The position numbers were made by a program, and so were the translations under genes. Shown piece by piece: positions 14,301-21,172 of a stretch of DNA of 64,000 nt. This DNA is from Branchiostoma floridae. Lineage: Eukaryota; Chordata; Leptocardii; Amphioxiformes; Branchiostomatidae. Every line of letters begins with the position of its first letter. The stretch's first letter is position 1. The stretch lies in NCBI RefSeq assembly GCF_000003815.2, contig NC_049996.1, positions 18,198,018-18,262,017 on the forward strand, given 5' to 3'. The notes under the pieces are model-generated. The model saw nothing but the letters and a program-made list of their open reading frames with translations, was not told where the DNA came from and did not search any database.

Positions 14301-17300
14301 TGAGCATGTGAGCCTTGAGAGTCTGTTTCTGGTACTATACCTGTGTGTTTGAGCATGTGAGTCTTGGTACTATACCTGTGTGTTTGAGCATGTGAGTCTT
14401 GAGAGTCTGTTTCTGGTACTATACCTGTGTGTTTGAGCATGTGGGTCTTGAGAGTCTGTTTCTGGTACTATACCTGTGTGCTTGAGCATGTGAGAGTCTG
14501 TTTCTGGTACTATACCTGTGTGTTTGAGCATGTGGGTCTTGAGAGTCTGTTTCTGGTACTATACCTGTGTGTTTGAGCATGTGAGTCTGGAGTTTCTGGT
14601 ACTATACCTGTGTGTTTGAGCATGTGGGTCTTGAGAGTCTGTTTCTGGTACTATACCTGTGTGTTTGAGCATGTGAGTCTGGAGAGTCTGTTTCTGGTAC
14701 TATACCTGTGTGTTTGAGCATGTGGGTCTTGAGAGTCTGTTTCTGGTAGGCCGCAAAGTCGCAGGACGTACAGCGGTAGGGCTTAACGCTGGTGTGGCGC
14801 CGGGTGTGCTGGTACAGGCCTGCCGCAAACTTGAAGGTCTGCGGACACTTGGAGCAGCGGTACAGGCGGTCTGGAGGGGGGGGGGGGTACACATGTTATT
14901 GTGGGAAACCCAGGGGATGGTAACACACACACAAACATGAAGGTCTAAGGATACTTGGAGCAGCGGTACAGGCGGTCTGGGGGAGAGAGGGAGGTACACA
15001 TGTCACTGGGGGAATATGAAATATGGACGGATGGACACAACACACAAAAACACATACATTATGTCCACAAAATACAAATAAATACAGACGCACACACACA
15101 CTTGAAGGTCTGCCGACACTTGGACACACAAAAACACATGTTTGCAAAACAAACACAAATGTCACACACACACACTAGAACAAACTAGAACACACTTGAA
15201 GGTCTGCAGACACTTGGAGCAGCAGTAGATGCGGTCTGGGGGGAAGGGAAGGTACACATGTCATTGTGGGGAAACCCAGGGGATGGTAACATGGAAGGAC
15301 AGATGCACACACATACACATCTTGATACAGGCACACCTGCACGCACACACACACGCACTAACACTAGACCTTGATACAAGCACTAACACACACATACAAA
15401 ATATACTCGAAGAAATACACACACACACACACACACACAAAATACACAAAGAAATACTCACATACAAACATTCAAACACTTATACACACACAATTATGTG
15501 TATGACGTTGTGTGTGTGTATTGACAAACACACTTTTGGGAATACACAAATGCATCAATTATATTACAGAATCAACAGCCACACACATAAATTTATATAC
15601 AGCTGAGTCGTTGGTTGAATTTTGCTTAGCGTTTAGTCTTCTGTATTGCAGCTATGTTTTCATTAACTTACAGGCTGTCTGGTACTTTGATGTTCAAACA
15701 ATATCTGAACATTGCTTTGAGGGACAAAGGAAAAGATCAAAACAAAACTGCAAATAAATGTCACAGCCAGGCAGAGAGTCAATCCCATGACAACATGGCA
15801 ATACACTTTACCTGAGTAATCATTACAAAACCTGTGTTAAAAGTGAGATCTGACTTATGAAAGTGATATCTCACCTGTTGGGTGCTTCTTCTTGTGGGTC
15901 CTGAGGCTGCCCTTAGTGGTGCAGGAGTAGCCACACTGCTCACACATGAAGGGTTTCTCCCCTGTGTGGGTGCGCACGTGGGTCTGCAGGGTGTCCGCAC
16001 GGGTTGTAGCGTAGTCACACTGCTCACACTTGTACGGCTTAGCTCCTATACAGATGAGAGATACATACTTGTTTAGCATACTATACTAGCACCTGTAAAA
16101 TCAGACCATAGTAGTGTGTGATACTGAGATGTACATGTACTTTAGTGGATGGTATGGTGTCAATGCCATATTGTTACCTATATGTCAAAGAAGAACAGCA
16201 AGAGCAAAGAGTCCATTTTGATGTTTGGCTTCTTGAAACACGGCCAACATTCATAGATCAGTCCTTGCAACGTCAACAGAAACAATTGATATAATTTTCT
16301 GTTCAGGTTTTTGTTTTTGCATAGATCAAAGATGAGTTCAGAGAACATTATCCTAATGCATTCATTTTTCAAACTGTACAGAAATAGATAAAATGTAGCC
16401 CCACCTTATGATTGAAATGGGTTATAAAAATGCTAACCTTCAACTTCAGGCATAAAGTCTCAATTTTTTCACCCTTACAAGAACAGACGTTACCCACCTG
16501 TGTGTGTGAGCTAGTGTGTGTAAGTGCGTTACCCACCTGTGTGTGTGAGCTAGTGTGTGTGAGCTAGTGTGTGTAAGTGCCTTACCCACCTGTGTGTGTG
16601 AGCTAGTGTGTGTAAGTGCTTTACCCACCTGTGTGTGTGAGCTAGTGTGTGTAAGTGCTTTACCCACCTGTGTGTGTGAGCTAGTGTGTGTAAGTGCCTT
16701 ACCCACCTGTGTGTGTGAGCTAGTGTGTGTAAGTGCTTTACCCACCTGTGTGTGTGAGCTAGTGTGTGTAAGTGCTTTACCCACCTGTGTGTGTGAGCTA
16801 GTGTGTGTAAGTGCTTTACCCACCTGTGTGTGTGAGCTAGTGTGTGTAAGTGCTTTACCCACCTGTGTGTGTGAGCTAGTGTGTGTAAGTGCTTTACCCA
16901 CCTGTGTGTGTGAGCTAGTGTGTGTAAGTGCTTTACCCACCTGTGTGTGTGAGCTAGTGTGTGTAAGTGCGTTACCCACCTGTGTGTGTGAGCTGGTGTG
17001 TTTTCAGCTGGTTGGGCCACTTGCAGCTGTATCCACAGTCTGGGCACAGGTACTGTTTACTGTCACCATGGATACGCCGGTGGGCATCCAGACGACCCTT
17101 CTCACTACAGGTGTACTCACACTCCTCACATCTGGGGATGGAAACAAATCATTATCAAAGTGGTTAAAATAACATGTATAACTAGAAAGCAAAAAATCTG
17201 ATCCTTGAGAAAGACACATACAAGGTGAAATAAGTTGGCGTGGGCTCGAATAAAGTTTGGCTACAGCATCCTTTCCGAAGATGTGGCAAGAGTGTGTACG

Positions 17301-20300
17301 GTTGACTTTAGGTTGTCCGTTTCTATTTGTCTCGAAAGTCAATAAATTGACTACAAAAATCTACTCCTATGACGAGATGCTTGGTTTTAGATCATACAGT
17401 GAAAAGGAGACCACTCACTAGAGCAATGAAATCTGGTCCATGCAGATAGGTGGTCATAATAGATAGCATACTTAATGAGAAAAATTATCTAAGGGATAAC
17501 TGACAATTGGTCACATTGCACAGACTGTAATTACATAGACTTGTTGAGGTTTGACTGTATTAGAAATAGACTTTCTGATAGATTTGTACGTGGCTAAAAA
17601 TTAAATCCAGTCACTAATAAACCTGGCAGCACACTTGACTCACTTGTGAGGCTTCTCCCCGGAGTGCACTCTCTTGTGCACTTCCATCTTCTTGTGATAG
17701 GGGGTGCTGGTCAGGTTTGACTATACTAGAAATGAATTCTTCAATAGATTTGTACACTAGCAAAAAGACTTAGTTAGTAGTAAACCTGGTAGTAGTAGTA
17801 TACTTGACTCACTTGTAAGGCTTCTCCCCGGAGTGCACTCTCTTGTGCACTTCCATCTTCTTGTGATAGGGGGTGCTATAGGGGCACTGCTCGCACTGCA
17901 GGCGGGCCTGGCCGTGGGCATCCTGTGGCAGAGGGAACAGGTCAGGGGTCAATTAATATTTCCTAACAGTAGTGACAGTTGCTAACATATACAGGCCAGA
18001 GAAAAAAAGACATTCAGACAGGGTTGGACAAGTCCACTAGCCCAATTATCCTGGACAAGCGAAAGTGCTGATTGGGCAAGCACACGACCTACACCACCTG
18101 CCTGATCGGGCAAGTAAGATTTTTCCATTGAGTGAAGTTATGGTGTACTTGAAGCCACCAGTGATACAAAGGTGGCTTCATATCATTGAAATTTGGTCCT
18201 CGACATGCAGGAAATAGTTTTACTAAGGGTTATGAAATCTAACATTTTCTGGGGGAGGATGCCCCCAGTTCTTTCTCCAATGCTTCAGGGTTGAACAAGT
18301 TTTCTAAAATCCACTTGTCCTATCGGGCAAGCACATAAAAAATGTACTTGCCCGAACCAATTTTTCACTTGCCCAAAATTCAAATGTCACTGTTACTAGT
18401 ATATGCATTTTCACTTCCAGCAATGGAATTCTCTGTAGACAATTGCTTGATGTCATGACTGTAAAAAGTAACAAGTATATCAAAATTGCACTAAAATCAA
18501 TGGAAAAATCTTACTTGCCCGATCGGGCAAGTGGGGTAGGACATGCACTTGCCCGAACAGCACTTTCACTTGCCCTGGACAATAGGGCTAGTGGACTTGT
18601 TTATCCCTGTGCTTATGCCTGTGCTGCCTGCCACATAGCTACGCTGTGAAAAAATCCTGGTGAGAACAAGTTGCCTACCTTCCTGTGCTCCTTGAGCGCT
18701 GCTGGGCTGGCTACCTGGAAGTCACAGCTGTTACAGGACAGCGGCTTCCCATCATGCCCCTGGCTGTCTGACGACACCTTTTGTTGCCGTTTCCCATCAT
18801 CCTCTGCCACCTGCTCCTGTTGTTTCCCATCCTCCTCCTGTTTCCCATCATACCCCTGATGCGAATGTTTCCCATGATGTTCCTCTTGTTTCCCATCATG
18901 CCCCTGTTGTTTCCCATCACGCCCCTGTTGCTTCCCATCATGCCCCTGCATGTGGCGGTGGTACTTGACCTCCAGTGAGCATGCGAAGCTGCAGTGAGGG
19001 CAGCGGAAGGGTTTGTGCTGCGGCTTGTGGGCCTTCAGGGCGTCCACAGTGGAGAAGAGGAGCGAACACTTCAGGCAGCCGTACAGCTTCCCGTTGTGCA
19101 CCTTACGCACATGCTCCTTAAAGACAAACCTGGGGGAACATAAGAAGGTTGATCAAGTAGCAGCAGTAAGTTTCTCACAGCAGCTATAAGTTCCTTATAC
19201 CCATCATATTTAGCGAAAATTGATCGGACGACGGGTAATTTAGAGCTCGCAGACTTGTCGTCCGATTGATTTTCGCTAAATGTGACAGGGGCATTAATAC
19301 AGTCCTTTCAACTGGACCTATCCAAAGACTTCTCTCTTCAGCAGACATATATGCACACATGTTCATATACAAAGTTCCGTTCTGTTCATCCTTTGAGACT
19401 TGTCACCAGGTTCTCCACAATTCTTGTCCAGGATGACAGAGCAGAGCTCATCATCCTATAGTGAAGTCCTATGTCCATGTACCCCCATTCATAAGTCATC
19501 TTACAGGGGGAGTCATTAATTATGATAAAACTTATGCTAACATACAAGACTTTCTGTTAAGGTAATGCAGAGTTTACCACCTTGAGTGGTAGAGTCACAA
19601 CTGACTACAGAGCTTCCTATACACACACACACACACACACAAATTTCCCCACCTTGTCTGAGTGGTAAAGTCACACCCCTCCAGTGTGCAGGACAGCAGC
19701 AGGTCCCCCACCTCCTCCTGGTGCTGGCGGGCACCAATGTCCTTCTGGGCACTGGGACAGACAGAAATTAACATTTTACATGTACATGGATCAGATTTGA
19801 CAAGTACTACAACATGACAATCTGCACTATTGTATGTACACTTGTACAGTATGGGAAACTTTGATAGGTCTTTTGAAAAAAGTAGACATACATGTCTATC
19901 AATTGTCATGATTGCTTGATATAACTTGTAACAGTTACTGAACTTCAACATAAATACTGAGATATGTGTCTGAATGTTAGTCATTCTGTATTTACAGTAT
20001 TTCATAGTCAGTAGTCAAACCTGTACAACTGAGCACCTCACTAATGTGACCACCTTTTGTTGGTTTCTCAGATAATTTTCCCATTGACTCAAGCAATAAG
20101 AAGAATGTCTGTACTGACCACCTGTCCAGTCTTAGACCACATTTTCTCCTGAGTGGTCTTTGGAGAAGTCTTGAGTCTTGACTGTAAGTTTACATTTGTA
20201 ACTAAGTAAATCTAAATATTATTACTATTACTAATAGTATCAGAGTTCAAAGTCTGCAGCCACATACCTGGGTGTTGGCTCTCTAGCATCTTCCCCATCT

Positions 20301-21172
20301 CCATCCTCCTCCTCCTCCTCCTCCTCTACAGCTGGACCATCCTCCACACCAGGCAGGGTTTCTCCCTCAGGAAGGTCGAGTCGTCCCGTGGTCTCCTGAC
20401 CTTCACTAGACTCCCCTCGGGGTGAGAAGGTCAGACTCGTGAAAGGCTGGTTCTCCGGGGGTATTTCCTTCACCACGTAAGTTTCTCCCACCGTCATCTC
20501 TGATTCCCTGCTCAGGAAGGACTTACGAGGGGGGAGTATTACAGGGGACGAAAAGTGACCCCCTTGGGAGTCCGCCCTCGCCCTGGAGTGGTGTGCCTCC
20601 CCCTGCCCTGCTATCTCTAAAGGATAGGGCCCCCCCTGGGGTCTGGGTTGGTATTGCTGAGTGGTTGTGTCGGGGTTGGTCTCATGCTGTTGCTGAGGGT
20701 TTGAATCTGGGTAGGTCTCCTGCCGCAGTTCTTCCACCAGGTCCCGGTGAGTGTCGGTGTCTGCCTGTGCCCTGTAGTCACAGTCTTGCCTGTCTCTGCG
20801 CTCTCCCTGCAGGGTTTGGAAGGTGCCGCGGTCGGCCTCCTGCTTGAGCGGATCTTGAGGCCAATCGTGGTGTTCGGGCCGTCTCTCTGTCTCCGCCATT
20901 GGCCAGTCTTGACCACCGTCTCCATGGTGATGGTACGGGTGTGCCGGACCTCTGCCCCCCACCCACTGCGCCCCGCCCTGGTGCCGAGACAAGTCCTCCT
21001 GTGACCGGTAGTCACAGTCCTGTCGGGCCACGGCCTCCACAGGCCAGGGGGCCAGGTCCTGTGGGCCAGCATGGCTCACCAGTGGCCACGGGGCCGGTTC
21101 CTGCTGCCTGCCGGTGTCCGGTTGTGACTGGTGCAGGCGGTTCTGGTAGCTGCCATGCTCCTCTTCATCCAT
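929..21172 (-). CDS. Poly-C2H2 zinc-finger protein, 12 coding exons, 3' end outside window
   Basis: Probable nuclear DNA-binding protein. I trace 12 coding exons on the minus strand whose splice phases all agree: 21172-20268, 19751-19653, 19129-18679, 17922-17813, 17131-16980, 16045-15875, 14870-14706, 13639-12963, 12639-12110, 11524-11423, 2209-2012 and 1050-929. Together they give 3,682 coding bases, about 1,227 residues, and the last exon ends in phase 1, so the gene continues off the left edge. There are 15 complete C2H2 fingers (C-x2-C-x12-H-x3/4-H; the first is C-x4-C) plus the start of a sixteenth. Many have the CxxC-D/x-F/Y form and HTGEKP-like linkers. An acidic, Gln-rich middle separates fingers 13 and 14. 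The start is the ATG at 21172, just after a candidate acceptor, so a 5' UTR exon is likely. I do not recognise an orthologue. The join across the 9.2-kb intron 2210-11422 rests on phase only and is the weakest link. Confidence 0.8.
1545..1890. mobile_element. CAGGG-family A non-autonomous DNA transposon, 346 bp
   Basis: Ends are CAGGGCTCGAAAT and ATTTCAGGCCCTG, imperfect terminal inverted repeats. It is flanked by a perfect 5-bp target-site duplication TAAAA (1540-1544 and 1891-1895). The word GCAACCT and its complement AGGTTGC recur near both ends in both orientations. It has no coding capacity. Inserted in the zinc-finger intron. Confidence 0.85.
2012..2209 (-). CDS. Zinc-finger gene exon 11 (finger 14, basic Pro/Gly-Lys repeat)
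   Basis: Encodes a C2H2 finger ([11 protein letters not shown]...HLRKYH) followed by a basic tail with [13 protein letters not shown] repeats and [10 protein letters not shown], an AT-hook-like or linker-histone-like composition. Acceptor CTTACAG at 2210-2216, donor GTAAGT at 2011. Phase 2 in and out. It is 9.2 kb from exon 10, so membership of the same gene rests on phase and finger style. A 70-bp tandem repeat (2211-2470) begins exactly at its acceptor. Confidence 0.72.
2211..2470. repeat. Tandem repeat, 4 units of about 69-72 bp, starting at an acceptor
   Basis: Units begin TGTAAGAYA at 2211, 2280, 2352 and 2421 and contain CAGTACCCCTCCTA and CAAGACATG. The first unit contains the functional acceptor of zinc-finger exon 11 (CTTACAG on minus), so the others carry acceptor-like copies. 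Confidence 0.85.
3448..3506 (+). repeat. Interspersed repeat fragment (GTGTGTTACGCC family)
   Basis: Shares GCTGGTGTGTTACGCC and TTATACCGGCTATATAGATA with copies at 8840-8945 (inverted), 12790-12897 and, more weakly, 56350-56400 and 63955-64000. The longest copies end in a GATACA simple repeat, as short retroposons often do. Confidence 0.75.
5276..5690. repeat. Cluster of three adjacent hairpins
   Basis: Arm pairs read by eye: 5276-5310 with 5378-5402 (TATTGACAT...GTAAAGTTTGC type), 5438-5472 with 5510-5544 (CATACGCATCT and AGATGCGTATG), and 5625-5645 with 5667-5687 (ATATACACGCTCACTCGTGT, one mismatch). They may be the folded interior of one decayed foldback transposon. No coding potential seen. 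Confidence 0.7.
6044..6176. repeat. 66-bp direct tandem duplication
   Basis: The unit starting TAACTGTTAGTCACCCAGG occurs at 6044 and 6110 with no difference that I can see, suggesting a very recent duplication. It contains GGATGCCCGGGTATTC. No function evident. Confidence 0.9.
8838..8945 (-). repeat. Interspersed repeat (GTGTGTTACGCC family), near full copy
   Basis: Reverse complement of the copy at 12790-12897 over about 105 bp, including the GCACCGCGTGCCTGCGAAG segment, with a GATACA simple tail. It differs from that copy at only a few positions. It directly abuts the LINE fragment at 8985. Confidence 0.8.
8985..9560 (-). mobile_element. CR1/L2-type LINE, C-terminal reverse transcriptase fragment
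   Basis: The frame 9440-8991 encodes [41 protein letters not shown] and [10 protein letters not shown]. These are the conserved tail downstream of the polymerase domain in CR1/L2/Jockey-like elements. Upstream at 9460-9540 another frame gives [13 protein letters not shown], the thumb region, separated by a single-base frameshift near 9447-9456. It is truncated at its 5' end and therefore dead. Confidence 0.85.
9561..11152. other. Gene-free intronic stretch
   Basis: Within the zinc-finger intron. No splice-compatible exon or known domain was seen. The 124-codon open frame on minus at 10647-10273 has no motif I recognise and sits in GC-richer DNA, possibly another transposon remnant. Confidence 0.45.
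11266..11315. repeat. ATG/GAT trinucleotide microsatellite
   Basis: About 15 perfect GAT units, flanked by GTGTGT tracts, creating an artificial poly-isoleucine frame on the minus strand. Intronic. Confidence 0.95.
11423..12639 (-). CDS. Zinc-finger gene exons 9-10 (acidic region)
   Basis: Exon 9 (12639-12110) follows a clean pyrimidine tract ending TTTCAG and encodes 176 residues without fingers. It is strongly acidic near its end ([17 protein letters not shown]) and closes with a basic KKERRR. Exon 10 (11524-11423) joins in phase 2 and encodes [20 protein letters not shown] then KKRKYTP, an acid stretch followed by a basic cluster that could be a nuclear localisation signal. Donor at 11422. 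Confidence 0.78.
11815..11980. mobile_element. Fragment of the GGGCTGTCTCCAG hAT-like family
   Basis: Shares GTTGTTAATTTTCA, CAATGTCATGA and TCCATCCCAACAAG with the interior of the element at 24513-24774, in the same order and at similar spacing. The ends are not recognisable. It lies in the zinc-finger gene intron between exons 10 and 9. Confidence 0.55.
12790..12897 (+). repeat. Interspersed repeat (GTGTGTTACGCC family), full copy
   Basis: Best copy of the family: GGATCGTTCAATGTAATATA at its left, then CCAGCTGCTGCCGCACC, GCTGGTGTGTTACGCC, CTATATAGATA and a GATACA tail. It lies in the intron between exons 9 and 8 of the zinc-finger gene. No A or B box is obvious, so its class is unknown. 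Confidence 0.8.
12963..13639 (-). CDS. Zinc-finger gene exon 8 (fingers 12-13 and acidic/Gln-rich region)
   Basis: Begins [15 protein letters not shown], then a second finger [12 protein letters not shown]...HLEKH. About 150 residues follow without fingers, rich in Glu, Gln, Ser and Thr and probably disordered (for example [15 protein letters not shown]). It ends QRTFQNQ at the donor 12962 in phase 0. Confidence 0.82.
14108..14705. repeat. Donor-site minisatellite, 49-bp unit (with 35-bp variants), about 12 copies
   Basis: On the minus strand the unit contains the last bases of exon 7 (ACATGCTCAAACACACAG) followed by the donor GTATAGTACC and the piece CAGAAACAGACTCTCAAGAC, which repeats exon sequence just upstream. 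It is therefore an exon-end plus intron-start module copied in tandem into the intron, and each copy keeps a GT donor. Shortened units lack about 14 bp. Confidence 0.9.
14706..14870 (-). CDS. Zinc-finger gene exon 7 (fingers 10-11)
   Basis: A 165-bp phase 1-1 exon encoding [13 protein letters not shown]...HTRRH and [13 protein letters not shown]...HMLKHTG. The acceptor is preceded by a C-rich tract at 14871-14890. The donor (CACACAG then GTATAG) is the founding unit of the 49-bp minisatellite at 14108-14705. Partial copies of its 5' edge lie at 14940-15245. Confidence 0.85.
14940..15245. repeat. Partial copies of the exon-7 acceptor edge
   Basis: Segments at 14938-14985, 15102-15125 and 15190-15243 repeat the first bases of exon 7 (CTTGGAGCAGCGGTACAGG on plus). 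Two of them, 14938-14985 and 15190-15243, also keep the CTGGGGG acceptor side. CA-rich simple sequence lies between them. They look like decayed tandem duplicates of the acceptor and exon start. Confidence 0.75.
15246..15600. repeat. CA-rich simple sequence
   Basis: Extended ACACAC tracts (clearest at 15416-15438) mixed with ATACACAAA, producing spurious His/Thr-rich frames. Intronic, no gene. Confidence 0.85.
15875..16045 (-). CDS. Zinc-finger gene exon 6 (fingers 8-9)
   Basis: A symmetric phase 1-1 exon of 171 bp encoding [15 protein letters not shown] and [15 protein letters not shown], each ending in a HxxxH pair, with a TGEKP linker between them. It ends HPTG with the donor GTGAGA. Two fingers per exon with intron breaks in the linker glycine codon repeats in exons 5-7. 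Confidence 0.85.
16490..16979. repeat. Donor-site minisatellite, 39-bp unit, about 12-13 copies
   Basis: On minus each unit reads exon-5 end-like sequence CTAGCTCACACACACAG, then the donor GTGGGTAAAGCACTTACAC. The period is 39 bp (for example 16621 to 16660), with one internally shortened join near 16545-16575. Because 39 is a multiple of three, it creates long open frames on both strands that are not genes. Unit-to-unit identity is very high, implying recent expansion. Confidence 0.92.
16980..17131 (-). CDS. Zinc-finger gene exon 5 (fingers 6-7)
   Basis: Completes the Lys codon, then encodes CEECEYTC...HRRIH and LCPDCGYSC...HQLTH. It ends within the Gly codon of the HTG linker (phase 1). 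The donor is the first unit of a 39-bp minisatellite that runs on to about 16490. Confidence 0.83.
17549..17717. repeat. Tandem duplicate of exon-4 3' half plus intron start
   Basis: The segment 17642-17705 repeats the 3' part of exon 4 including its donor (GGAGAAGCCTCACAA then GTGAGT on minus). The flanking intron 17549-17640 matches 17718-17812 (TTTGACTRTAYTAGAAAT). The unit is about 168 bp. The copy has no acceptor, so it offers a decoy donor only. Confidence 0.85.
17813..17922 (-). CDS. Zinc-finger gene exon 4 (ends finger 4, finger 5)
   Basis: Begins DAHGQAR, supplying the last histidine of finger 4. It then has finger 5 (QCEQCPYST...HKRVH) and the linker SGEKPYK. The donor follows the first two bases of the Lys codon (phase 2). 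The 3' part of this exon with its donor is duplicated downstream at 17642-17705. Confidence 0.82.
18019..18135. mobile_element. CAGGG-family B element, truncated
   Basis: Starts CAGGGTTGGACAAGTCCAC and carries GGGCAAG words like the full family B copies, then loses similarity after about 18130. The right end was not found. It lies close to the full copy at 18286, which is inserted downstream. Confidence 0.65.
18286..18609. mobile_element. CAGGG-family B non-autonomous DNA transposon, 324 bp
   Basis: Ends CAGGGTTGAACAAGT and CTTGTTTATCCCTG. Perfect 5-bp target-site duplication TGCTT (18281-18285 and 18610-18614). CTTGCCC/GGGCAAG words cluster near both ends. Almost identical to 41147-41470 in the opposite orientation and of the same length. 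Lies in the zinc-finger intron between exons 4 and 3. Confidence 0.92.
18679..19751 (-). CDS. Zinc-finger gene exons 2-3 (fingers 1-4)
   Basis: Exon 2 (19751-19653) carries the cysteines of finger 1 ([13 protein letters not shown]) and exon 3 (19129-18679) its histidines (KEHVRKVH), joined in phase 2. Exon 3 adds finger 2 (GCLKC...HKPQH), finger 3 (RCPHC...HMQGH) and the first part of finger 4 (SCNSC...KEH). Between fingers 3 and 4 lies a low-complexity tract of roughly 60 residues built from GHDGKQ-like units, a coding minisatellite. Donor at 18678. Confidence 0.82.
19620..19641. repeat. CA microsatellite
   Basis: About ten AC units, 12 bp downstream (on minus) of the exon-2 donor of the zinc-finger gene. 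Confidence 0.95.
20268..21172 (-). CDS. Zinc-finger gene exon 1 (disordered N-terminus)
   Basis: Starts [13 protein letters not shown] and encodes 301 residues rich in Gln, Pro, Asp, Glu, Arg and Gly, with no complete finger. A CDYRSQ/CDYRAQ half-finger-like motif occurs twice. It ends with a poly-glutamate run from a CTC/CCT microsatellite (about 20301-20330) and the donor at 20267 (AG then GTATGT). Phase 2 joins it to exon 2. On minus, the sequence just upstream of the ATG reads TGCAG then ATAAGCT, a candidate acceptor for a 5' UTR exon. Confidence 0.8.

Noticed and set aside
16490-16979. Regular direct repeats resembling a CRISPR array
   Set aside because: No spacers, the units abut directly, and the host is eukaryotic.
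16446-17172. Long open frames of 165-205 codons on both strands
   Set aside because: They are read-throughs of a 39-bp minisatellite, open in every frame because the unit is a multiple of three. Only 16980-17131 on minus is a real exon.
20617-21072. 151-codon and other frames overlapping zinc-finger exon 1
   Set aside because: Shadows of the GC-rich real exon. They lack the splice-phase continuity that the chosen frame has.
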